Positions 8,891 to 15,227 of a stretch of DNA of 17,482 nt are shown here, piece by piece (positions within the stretch are counted from its first letter, which is position 1; each line of letters opens with the position of its first letter). The notes below the pieces were generated by a model that saw nothing but the letters and a program-made list of their open reading frames with translations, ran no database searches and was not told the origin of the DNA. The position numbers were made by a program, and so were the translations under genes. The DNA lies in the NCBI GenBank assembly GCA_030849805.1, contig JASANZ010001820.1, positions 1 to 17,482 on the forward strand, given 5' to 3'. The stretch is from Sergeia podlipaevii. Its lineage: Eukaryota; Euglenozoa; Kinetoplastea; Trypanosomatida; Trypanosomatidae.

Positions 8891-9215
8891 GCAACAGCAG
8901 CAGCAACAGCAACAGCAGCAGCAGCAGCAGCAGCCACCGCAACAGCCACCCGCTCGTGTGCCCAAGGGAACGCAGCCTCAGCAGCCCGTCTCGGCCCCTA
9001 CCACGCTTGGAGTTCCGTCCCAGCAACAACAACAGCAACAGCAACAGCAACAACAGCAGCAGCAGCAACAACAGGGCAGCATTGCTCCCGTTGAAAGCAC
9101 CGGGGAGAAACAGCCGCCAGCGGCGGGTAAGAAGCTGCGCCGAGGAGGTGCCAACGCAGCCACCAGGACGGATGCATCGGATGCTCCTCAGACCGGCAAG
9201 CGCGGTGGCAAGTAG
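7503..9215 (+). CDS. PBP1: Ataxin-2 / PBP1 homolog (LSm, LsmAD, PAM2-like, polyQ)
   Basis: A 570-residue protein from the ATG at 7503; the 11 upstream open codons contain no ATG. The N-terminal LSm fold spans about residues 12-98, with Sm1 VGQVVQVYTIDGAISEGVF at 20-38 and the last strand at 86-97. Next comes the LsmAD domain, about 138-219, with W139, the FGVKSTYDEEI motif at 148-158 and a charged helix near 175-200. This order defines ataxin-2/PBP1 proteins. A Gly/Ala-rich linker with two GRGKG units follows, then a PAM2-like motif FNISAAPFEP at 277-286, and a Gln/Met/Asn/Pro-rich tail with Q runs of 9, 25 and 18. In T. brucei the homolog works with MKT1, LSM12 and PABP to stabilise and activate mRNAs, and I infer the same cytoplasmic RNP role here. 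The tail is likely disordered and condensate-prone. Confidence 0.93.
8331..8360 (+). other. PAM2-like motif coding segment
   Basis: Residues 277-286 read FNISAAPFEP. This matches the PAM2 core (Leu/Phe-Asn-x-x-Ala-x-x-Phe-x-Pro) that docks on the MLLE domain of poly(A)-binding protein. The position after LsmAD agrees with ataxin-2 architecture. Binding itself is inference. Confidence 0.7.
8514..8540 (+). repeat. CAG/CAA repeat encoding nine Gln
   Basis: Nine in-frame Gln codons in the PBP1 homolog, mostly CAG with CAA at both ends of the run. Confidence 0.95.
8859..8933 (+). repeat. CAG/CAA repeat encoding 25 Gln
   Basis: Twenty-five uninterrupted Gln codons (residues 453-477) in the PBP1 homolog. 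CAA and CAG alternate in the first part, and the end is a pure CAG stretch of about seven codons, the portion most prone to length change. Pro-rich sequence follows. Confidence 0.95.
9021..9074 (+). repeat. CAG/CAA repeat encoding 18 Gln
   Basis: Eighteen uninterrupted Gln codons (residues 507-524) in the PBP1 homolog, with many CAA codons mixed among CAG. Confidence 0.95.
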
Positions 9216-10142
9216 GGTCATATTTTTTTTTGTTTGTTTGCTTGTTTTCCTTCTTCTATGTATGTGGACAGAAGTGAACGGTAGTTATAGAAAACGCCCT
9301 CACTCCTCTCTTTCTTTCTCTTTCTTTTTCGAGAGGCTAGCGCATCATGAGAGATGATATTTACGTGATATATAGAGAGAGATACTCACGTGTTTGGTTG
9401 AGCGCGAGCGAAGGTGTCGCTATTCGCTGATAGTTGCTGAATGCAAGCACGGCCGTATTGAGGAGAGGTGGAGAAGGGGGGGGCACTGCTTGCGTATGCA
9501 TATATATAATATAGGGTTTGATAGGTTGTGTCCGAGGTTCATCTCTTTTTTTCTACTACATTTTTGTTGTTGTTGTTTCTGTCTGAGGAGGTGTCCACGC
9601 ATACGCCTCTGTACGTGCATCAATTGGATTTTATTTCCCGTATATACATATGTATATGAGAGCTTCTGTTGACGAGAGGAAGGAAAGCCCATTAAGAAAT
9701 AGAGAGAGAAGGAATGAAGTGGATCGTTGGCTGAAAATAAGAAAAAAAAATGAGGCACATTTCATTTGGTTTTTGTGTATATGGACTGGCGCGCATGCAT
9801 TTTTGCAGAAGAGGGAGTAATGAATACATATATTTTTATATATATTTACATTTATAAAGAAATCAAGATGAATCAAAGAATGAGTGAAGAAAAAAAAAAA
9901 TGAAGTTGTTGACCGCCATCAAAGCATTATATCTCTGTGTCACATTGTTGGTTGTTCCTGATCAGGGATGGGGGAGTGATGAAGGGAAGAGGAGCTGACA
10001 CTCACTTTCTCCAGCATTCAACATGCAATTTGACACATAAGCAAGAGCTAATATTTGTATGTGCAGTGTTTCAAATAGCTGAAATGAAGCATATATAATG
10101 AGCAATCCGTGTGTGTGTGGTACTATCTTACAAAAAGATAGT

Positions 10143-10177
10143 TGTTTCTCTCCTTTTTTTTTCTCTTTTTTCTGCAG
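10143..10177 (+). promoter_or_regulatory. Pyrimidine tract with TGCAG: candidate trans-splice acceptor
   Basis: A near-perfect C/T tract ends at CTGCAG (AG at 10176-10177), 430 bases upstream of the small gene at 10607. It could be a distal acceptor for that gene or belong to an unrecognised transcript. Confidence 0.5.
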
Positions 10178-10314
10178 CTATTTGGAAAACAGAAAAGAAA
10201 GAGGAGGGGCAAGGCGTCCATATGTGCTGAGAGTTGTGAGTTCCAGCTTATGCAACTTTGCATCTGGAAGCAGTAGATTGTTTTGAAGCTTTATTCATAC
10301 TGACCACTTTGTGC

Positions 10315-10387
10315 CTTTGTCCTTTTTTTTTCTTCTCTCCCTCCCCCTTACTTCCTCTTCCTTCATCGTTCTTGTACATATGTGTAG
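10315..10387 (+). promoter_or_regulatory. Long pyrimidine tract: candidate trans-splice acceptor for the 75-residue gene
   Basis: About 60 bases of nearly pure C/T (10315-10374) are followed by the first AG at 10386-10387. Use of it gives a 5' UTR of about 219 bases containing the TTTA and TAA repeats. It supports the view that the small gene at 10607 is a separate mRNA. Confidence 0.55.
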
Positions 10388-10436
10388 GCCAAGGCTAGTG
10401 TGCGCCCTTAGTGCAAGCGCACAGCTTCTCTCGTTC

Positions 10437-10463
10437 ATTATTTATTTATTTATTTATTTATTA
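10437..10463. repeat. TTTA tetranucleotide microsatellite
   Basis: About six TTTA units upstream of the 75-residue gene, inside its predicted 5' UTR. Confidence 0.9.
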
Positions 10464-10537
10464 TTCTGCTGGGCTGCTCCTTTATATGAACATTGAAATT
10501 GTCAAATCTATTTCTTGTTTGAAAGAATATCAAAGAC

Positions 10538-10562
10538 ATAATAATAATAATAATAATAATAA
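10538..10562. repeat. ATA/TAA trinucleotide microsatellite
   Basis: About eight ATA units ending 44 bases before the start codon of the 75-residue gene. They would lie in its 5' UTR. Confidence 0.9.
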
Positions 10563-10606
10563 AGAAGGCGCATATCATTACTATCGTCTCTTACGATACA
10601 CACAAT

Positions 10607-10834
10607 ATGTCTACATCTATTTTGCGGCTTAGTGCTCCCTTCGCGGGTGCCGAAGAAGCGGAGCAGTCAGTGTTTGCGGCTTGTGATTTTCCGTCAGTAG
10701 TTTATGATCCACGCAGTGCTCAGGCTGCGCGTGTGGAGGATACTGAATGTTTAGATTCATGTCCTACGCCAAGATACGTTCCATGCTCGGCCCGGTACGG
10801 AATGGCTGCCACAGGAATTATTATTGAACTTTGA
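10607..10834 (+). CDS. Small 75-residue protein, unknown function
   Basis: An ATG-led frame of 75 codons. I do not recognise a family. The case for coding is compositional: the blocks 10621-10680 and 10681-10740 have 37 and 31 G/C of 60, while 10501-10560 just upstream has 10 of 60. Two strong splice-acceptor-like tracts precede it. The protein has no signal peptide or membrane helix. It is mildly acidic in its middle (EEAEQ near 16-20; VEDTEC near 43-48), has four Cys (26, 48, 52 and 60), and ends in a hydrophobic tail (IIIEL). A complementary GC-rich hairpin starts 16 bases after the stop. It may be a true small protein, or a conserved fragment of a lost longer gene; no continuation in another frame was evident downstream. 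Confidence 0.6.
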   Translation: MSTSILRLSAPFAGAEEAEQSVFAACDFPSVVYDPRSAQAARVEDTECLDSCPTPRYVPCSARYGMAATGIIIEL

Positions 10835-10849
10835 TATAGATTGGGAAGG

Positions 10850-10865
10850 CCCCGTAGCGACGGGG
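10850..10865 (+). other. GC-rich hairpin, 6-bp stem with 4-base loop
   Basis: CCCCGT pairs perfectly with ACGGGG around the loop AGCG, 16 bases after the stop of the 75-residue gene. Trypanosomatid nuclear transcription is not known to end at such hairpins, so an mRNA-level role or chance are both open. Confidence 0.6.
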
Positions 10866-11028
10866 AAGAAGAGAGAGAGGGGAGGAGTGATGTGAGCATT
10901 TGGGAGAGAGGAAGAGGGGGGAGGGAGGTTTGAGTCTACGTCCATTGAGAATTGTCAAAAAAAAAAAATAACGAAAGAAAATATAAAAGGATTGCATTGC
11001 AGCCATGACAACTGAATCAATATTGTAT

Positions 11029-11047
11029 CCTTTTTTTCCTTCTTAAG
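11029..11047 (+). promoter_or_regulatory. Pyrimidine tract: alternative trans-splice acceptor for the 392-residue gene
   Basis: TCCTTTTTTTCCTTCTTAAG ends at AG 11046-11047 and would give a 5' UTR of about 129 bases. A closer acceptor is CTACTACAG, AG at 11147-11148, giving 28 bases but with a weaker tract. Confidence 0.5.
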
Positions 11048-11176
11048 CATGCAACCCGTTCATAGCAGCAATAATATTTTACAGCACGTTCTCTTCTTCA
11101 TTTTGTTATTTTAAAACAACGTATTTACACCTATATATTCTACTACAGAGCAACATACATTTATAACTACATACAC

Positions 11177-12355
11177 ATGTCGTTTGAGAAATATCCTGGA
11201 GAGTACGTGGTTGTATCAGAAAACATATTTGAAAACAATATAACTTTTTGGAGAGCATATCAGTTGTCAAAGATACATGGCATTTCCCGTGAAGAAATAT
11301 TGAAGCGACAGAAAAGCAATAACGGTTCGCTTGTTTTTCGTCGCGTACACTTCGTAAAATATGTATTTTCTGAAGAAGAACTATTGGCAGCAAAAGATGC
11401 TGATACGATACAAACTTTAGCACAGAGACATCAAGTCAGCGTCGGAGTAGTTAAGAAGGCAAGACATAATTTTTTGCAAAACAAAGCGCGTTGTGCAGCC
11501 TCGGCTTCACCGATCAACACCACAGACGATAGTGATGGTGGTGATGATGATTTTACGAGCAAAAGCGAGCAGTCAACATGCACGGAATCGTCGGAGCCTT
11601 GGGCACTGGCCTTCGTCTGCCGCGCCAGCGACCGTACGCATTTTGCATCTCTTTATCTTCTTTGTGAGGTGCAGGAGGAACGAGGCCAGGAAGGACGCGG
11701 AGCACATCATGCTTACGTAAGCCGACTTCAACTCCTTCCGCTTCCTGTTCTGTCGCGATGTGCCCGTTTGCTACACGAGGCACGTGATATCTGGAACACG
11801 CGAGTCTGCTCTTTAGGCGCCGCTGCCCAAGAGCGCCTCGCATGCACAGCCCAAGCTGAGGTAAATGTTCTTCTGTATAACGTTTGCCTCTGGCAGAGGC
11901 GTCACCCTCTTCCACTTGTTGGATCTGTTTTGCAGCTGCAGCACACGCAGCCTCAGATCTTCCCTCAGCAGCCGCTTCTGCTAGCGCCCGTCATGCACAA
12001 TCTACTGGAGTCTCTCTCCACCAGCATGTACTGTGAACTCTCAACGATCCCTTCTCGGGTGCGCTGTGACGTGCTCATGACTTACCCTCACGTGGAATAC
12101 AAGGAGCAGCTACGAGTTATGCGTGACATTGTGGAGTCTGCTGTCGCCTCGAATTTGGGTTCAGATCGTGATTCTGCCCATCCCGTGACACCGCAGGAAC
12201 TTCTGAAGGACTATCTGCCCCCAACCTCAATCCCGGAGAGATTTTGCCCCGCAATCACGGAGGATGTGTACCGCGCGATACGCAGCGCGTTAGAGCGTCA
12301 CAAGCGAGATGGTGTTATCCGCATTGGTCGCGGCTATGTCAGTACTCGTCAGTAG
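11177..12355 (+). CDS. Conserved-looking protein of unknown function, HTH-like N-terminus
   Basis: A 392-residue protein from an ATG at 11177. I do not recognise the family. Residues 1-100 are rich in charged and aromatic residues and end with TIQTLAQRHQVSVGVVKKAR (77-96), which fits a helix-turn-helix pattern. A helix-rich segment around 27-46 precedes it. A Ser/Thr/Asp-rich linker (about 107-140, with GGDDD near 121-125) separates this part from a Leu/Gln-rich helical domain (about 141-345). The last 35 residues, around HKRDGVIRIGRGYV, could form a winged helix. No membrane segment or signal peptide is seen. Base composition changes along the gene: about 28-43% G+C in the 60-base blocks of 11221-11460, but 53-58% in blocks at 11821 and 12181. 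A nucleic-acid-binding role is only a guess. Confidence 0.85.
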   Translation: MSFEKYPGEYVVVSENIFENNITFWRAYQLSKIHGISREEILKRQKSNNGSLVFRRVHFVKYVFSEEELLAAKDADTIQTLAQRHQVSVGVVKKARHNFLQNKARCAASASPINTTDDSDGGDDDFTSKSEQSTCTESSEPWALAFVCRASDRTHFASLYLLCEVQEERGQEGRGAHHAYVSRLQLLPLPVLSRCARLLHEARDIWNTRVCSLGAAAQERLACTAQAEVNVLLYNVCLWQRRHPLPLVGSVLQLQHTQPQIFPQQPLLLAPVMHNLLESLSTSMYCELSTIPSRVRCDVLMTYPHVEYKEQLRVMRDIVESAVASNLGSDRDSAHPVTPQELLKDYLPPTSIPERFCPAITEDVYRAIRSALERHKRDGVIRIGRGYVSTRQ

Positions 12356-12752
12356 GTATTCTTTCTTTTCTGTGATCCCTTCCCACCCTTTCCTCACTCC
12401 TTATAAATGCATATACAGAACAGAACAAAACAGAAAAAAAAAAAAGAAAGGGAAAGAGAGTGTGGAAAGAGATAGAATGCATAGAAGCAGAGATTACGTG
12501 CATGGAATAGTATAGAATGCAGGGTAAAAGAGAGTAATGGGAGCCTCTGTCAAGCGTACATATTCATAGACTCAGAAAAAAAAAAGCGANTTTCACTGCG
12601 GAAAGTCCAAAAGGACTGCAATATATACATAAATTGAGAAAACTTTTAGCAATTATGTGCTACCATCGTATATAAACGCGTGCTCTTGTTAGCACTGCTA
12701 GTATCATTTTTGAGATATATATTTGTACTCCTGTTTGATGGTGATACAATGG

Positions 12753-12773
12753 GAACACTATATAGTGGTGTTC
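12753..12773 (+). other. Palindrome and competing hairpin
   Basis: CACTATATAGTG (12756-12767) is a perfect 12-base palindrome. In addition GAACAC (12753-12758) pairs with GTGTTC (12768-12773) across it. The two foldings are mutually exclusive. No function is known. Confidence 0.55.
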
Positions 12774-13116
12774 ACATCAGATTGCACCTGCGCACTCTCA
12801 TTTCACCGTCATTAAGGTCGTATGTGTTGTATCTCCTACTTCCCCCCTCCCCCTCCCTTTCTCATTCTTCGTTTCTTTCGATGAAACGTTTTTTTTTCTG
12901 ATCGTACCACTGGGTCTTAGTAACTGAGAGTACATATCCAGAGCAACCGGAGAGATAAAACTTAAAAAAAACGCAAGCAGTCTCGACGAAGCGCGAAGAC
13001 AAAAGAAAAGGTGCGTTGCTGAGCGCCAAGGCTATGAAGGTGCCGCTTTCTCTTTAAATGCGCACTAACCTTTAAAAAAAAAAAATACTTCTTCTCTCCC
13101 TCCCTTTTTTTCTTCT

Positions 13117-13153
13117 TGTGTGTGTGTGTGTGTGTGTTGCTATATATATATAT
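13117..13153. repeat. TG repeat followed by TA repeat
   Basis: About ten TG units (13117-13137) follow a C/T tract, then about six TA units (13141-13153). An AG at 13166-13167 downstream is a possible distal acceptor for the membrane-protein gene. Confidence 0.9.
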
Positions 13154-13363
13154 CTTGCCTCTTATAGCATAGTGGTCAGTTAATCCTTACTTAACTACTA
13201 TTCCATAGGCAAGAAAGTCTTTGAAAAAAGACAATAAAAAATACAAAACACAAAATACAACAACAACAGCAGCACAAACAAGCAAAGGTGTATTGCGTGT
13301 AGCACGTGCCTTTGTGAGTATCTATACATTTATCGACTAGAACAAAAGTGGACAGGTGACAAT

Positions 13364-13390
13364 TATTCCCCCACCCCCCACCCACCGCAG
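13364..13390 (+). promoter_or_regulatory. C-rich pyrimidine tract: candidate trans-splice acceptor
   Basis: TTCCCCCACCCCCCACCCACCGCAG ends at AG 13389-13390, predicting a 19-base 5' UTR before the ATG at 13410. It is unusual in being C-rich rather than T-rich. Confidence 0.55.
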
Positions 13391-13409
13391 TAGTCAAGCT
13401 TTCGCAACC

Positions 13410-13940
13410 ATGCAGGCCGTTATGACACAGATCCATAAGGCCAACATGAAGGCCCTCATTCTGAGTAGAATGAACCTCATCTTGGTCATACTGGATGCGA
13501 TTGCTATGATTATGCTCATAGTTACCTGGGCGATATCCGTGTCCAAGGAAGGCCCTGGCGTCACTGGACGCTACATCCCTTGCATTATCGGCTTTGTACT
13601 ACTTGCGTTTGCGATGGTGCTGTCCATCCTTGTACAGAAACTGCAGCCACGTCTCACTTTGTTCTACGCCCACGAAATCCTTTCTATTCTCACCCTTATC
13701 TTAATGGCTATCGCAATGGGCATGAACAGCGTACTGGTGGATCTCTGCAACCGCGGAGAGCAGCTGAAGGCGACGCAGTGTGGCGCGCACGTGGCGGAGC
13801 TCATTGCGGAGCTTCTGGTGTGCTTAACCATGGCGGGCGCGTTTGCTTCTACGCAGCAGCGCATTGTGACTTTCATTGATAAGGGCATTCTTGATGGTAT
13901 CAAGGGGCGCTCTAACGGAGGGATGACACAGCTTCCTTAA
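13410..13940 (+). CDS. Four-helix integral membrane protein, function unknown
   Basis: A 176-residue protein from the first ATG at 13410; the upstream open codons contain no ATG. Four hydrophobic segments are visible at about residues 22-44, 55-76, 85-108 and 127-147. The short N-terminal tail (HKANMK) and the C-terminal tail (IDKGILDGIKGR) both look cytosolic, being basic. The loop between helices 3 and 4 has two Cys (113 and 124), which could pair if that loop is extracytoplasmic or luminal. The topology resembles tetraspan proteins (MARVEL- or claudin-like), but I see no signature that fixes a family; the tetraspanin CCG motif is absent. There is no cleavable signal peptide. A surface, flagellar or endomembrane location is possible. 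The coding call is strong, the function unassigned. Confidence 0.9.
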   Translation: MQAVMTQIHKANMKALILSRMNLILVILDAIAMIMLIVTWAISVSKEGPGVTGRYIPCIIGFVLLAFAMVLSILVQKLQPRLTLFYAHEILSILTLILMAIAMGMNSVLVDLCNRGEQLKATQCGAHVAELIAELLVCLTMAGAFASTQQRIVTFIDKGILDGIKGRSNGGMTQLP

Positions 13941-14956
13941 CACACACAGAGGCAGACAGAAAGAATAGAGGAGGTCTAGATAGTATCTGTAGGGAAAGAA
14001 AGCGCTTGGCATACCTACAAGAAGCAGAACAGCAACAGTAAGAGAACGAAAAACACGAAACAAGTAGAGGAAGAAAGGTATTTCTACATGTGTGTATGTG
14101 TGCGCTTTTTTTCTTTTTTCTATTTAATCGTTGGCGGAAAGATATATCAGAACTCCCCCTTCGAAGGGAACGAACCTTATTGTTCCTCTTTTTTTTTCTT
14201 ATATATTTGTCATTGGTGACAGTGCGATATGGGTGAAACCAGTTCTTTTTTTATTTTTATGTTGCTATTTTTATCTATACTACTAGTTATCATAATTTTT
14301 GTCTTGCATGTGCGCTTGTACTAGTCGAGGGGTAACATCTCTGCTGCAGCTCTACATTCCACTATTACATATACATATATAAGTGTTGATGTTTGCGCAA
14401 AGATGCTTTTTTTTTTTATGCGCAGCGAACAGCGCTCGGATCTCGACAGTTGATCAGTAGTATGGAGAAGAGAAGAAGGAAATGGATAGGTGAAACGTGC
14501 ACGCGGCAGTATGTGATGGAACACGGTCTTTAGGAGATTATGAATTCCTCTCCCTCCCATCACGAAACTGTACTTAGAGGAGGTTTAAGGGTTCACTTCT
14601 TTGTGCGTTTTGTTGCGTGTAGTGCGAGCAAAAGGAAAGAAAAGAAATTTTTTAAAAATCAAGAAGAGGTACACACCAAATGCATGAAGCGTTAGGAGAT
14701 CGAGCGCCTACACGCTGCAGTACAGAAAGGCCCGGGGAAGACTGAGTCTCTTTCTCTTTCTCTCTAAGGCTCTTACATATCTTTATTGCCTGACGGCGCC
14801 TGTATTGCAGTAAAGCGTCGCTATAGCGAAGTTAGCAGAATGTCACATGCATTGGATTTGTTTTCTTCACTATTTAAGCCACTTTTTTTTTTTATAAACA
14901 TATATCCACACTCCCTTTTTTATCTCTTTTATTGTACATGTGTAGTTTTCTAGAAG

Positions 14957-15032
14957 CTGTCTTTTCTCTTCTCCTTTACCCCCTTACCACCCACCTACCT
15001 CTTTGGCGACGACTATTGCTTATTGCATATAG
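14957..15032 (+). promoter_or_regulatory. Long pyrimidine tract: candidate trans-splice acceptor for the NDK-like gene
   Basis: A C/T-rich tract of about 45 bases (14957-15003) is followed by AG at 15031-15032, giving a 5' UTR of about 195 bases that contains the TG repeat. A closer alternative is GCCTCAG with AG at 15160-15161, just after that repeat. Confidence 0.5.
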
Positions 15033-15106
15033 GCTTGAACGCTCGAGAGGGGTAGCACGGAGGGACTTTTTCTTCTGTAAAAGTTAGACTCACATTGCTA
15101 GTGGAC

Positions 15107-15134
15107 TGTGTGTGTGTGTGTGTGTGTGTGTGTG
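15107..15134. repeat. TG dinucleotide microsatellite, 14 units
   Basis: The longest pure dinucleotide repeat in the window, TG on the sense strand, 93 bases before the ATG of the NDK-like gene and probably in its 5' UTR. Confidence 0.95.
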
Positions 15135-15227
15135 GCTATATCATCACCACCGCTGCCTCAGTTTTCACGTGGGGGCAATACATACACGCATATAGCTGCG
15201 CTGCTCCTAATTGCTTTTAAAAAAAGA

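Larger units (their letters stand above)
9216..10606. other. Long AT-rich spacer with two splice-acceptor-like sites
   Basis: About 1.4 kb without a convincing gene in the first 1.1 kb. It carries T tracts, short TA runs (near 9500, 9650 and 9825-9855), a G run near 9477-9484, a TTTA repeat (10437-10463) and a TAA repeat (10538-10562). An ATG-led frame at 10098 (62 codons) runs through a pyrimidine tract and is not called. The last part contains two strong pyrimidine-tract/AG sites facing the small gene at 10607. No tRNA-like or snoRNA-like set of boxes was found by eye. Confidence 0.55.
10835..11176. other. Short spacer with purine-rich 3' UTR-like stretch
   Basis: It starts with the hairpin at 10850-10865, continues with a G/A-rich stretch (10861-10930), then an A run (10959-10968) and pyrimidine tracts before the next gene. 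No gene was seen. Confidence 0.6.
12356..13409. other. Spacer before the membrane-protein gene
   Basis: About 1.05 kb, AT-rich, with A runs, an undetermined base at 12590, a small hairpin AGTCC-AAAA-GGACT near 12606-12619, a palindromic element at 12753-12773, a TG repeat and a TA repeat. A 50-codon ATG frame at 12748 ends in a T/C tract and is not convincing. Near 12900-13060 there is a mixed-composition stretch with no recognisable RNA gene. Confidence 0.55.
13941..15227. other. Long spacer before the NDK-like gene
   Basis: About 1.29 kb with no supported gene. The first 120 bases after the stop are purine-rich, followed by T tracts (near 14106, 14189 and 14246), an A/T-rich stretch, another T tract at 14407-14416, and a C/T-rich stretch (14957-15003) before the next gene. 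A 23-codon ATG frame at 14462 is too short to call. I saw no tRNA, snoRNA or other RNA signature by eye. Confidence 0.55.

Noticed and set aside
8503..9080. Regularly repeated units as a CRISPR-like array
   Set aside because: They are in-frame Gln codons in a eukaryotic gene, with no spacers.
8820..9221. Minus-strand Leu-rich frame opposite the polyQ region
   Set aside because: Poly-Leu and poly-Cys on the reverse strand are the automatic reading of CAG/CAA repeats; it is a shadow of the PBP1 homolog.
9970..10010. TGATGA and CTGA boxes suggesting a C/D snoRNA
   Set aside because: The boxes are only about 20 bases apart, with no paired C'/D' boxes or terminal stem, too short for the class.
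10098..10286. ATG-led 62-codon frame
   Set aside because: It runs straight through a pyrimidine tract and the AG acceptor at 10177, giving a Phe-rich low-complexity middle; there is no other support.
12748..12900. ATG-led frame of about 50 codons in the spacer before the membrane-protein gene
   Set aside because: Its second half is a C/T tract translating to Pro/Ser/Leu/Phe, and its base composition matches the spacer.
14155..14180. TTCGAA...GAACC resembling a tRNA T-arm on the reverse strand
   Set aside because: There is no matching D-arm, anticodon arm or acceptor stem at the right spacing.
14321..14563. Minus-strand 80-codon frame in the long spacer
   Set aside because: It is opposite to the uniform gene direction, its composition is that of spacer, and it has no recognisable motif.
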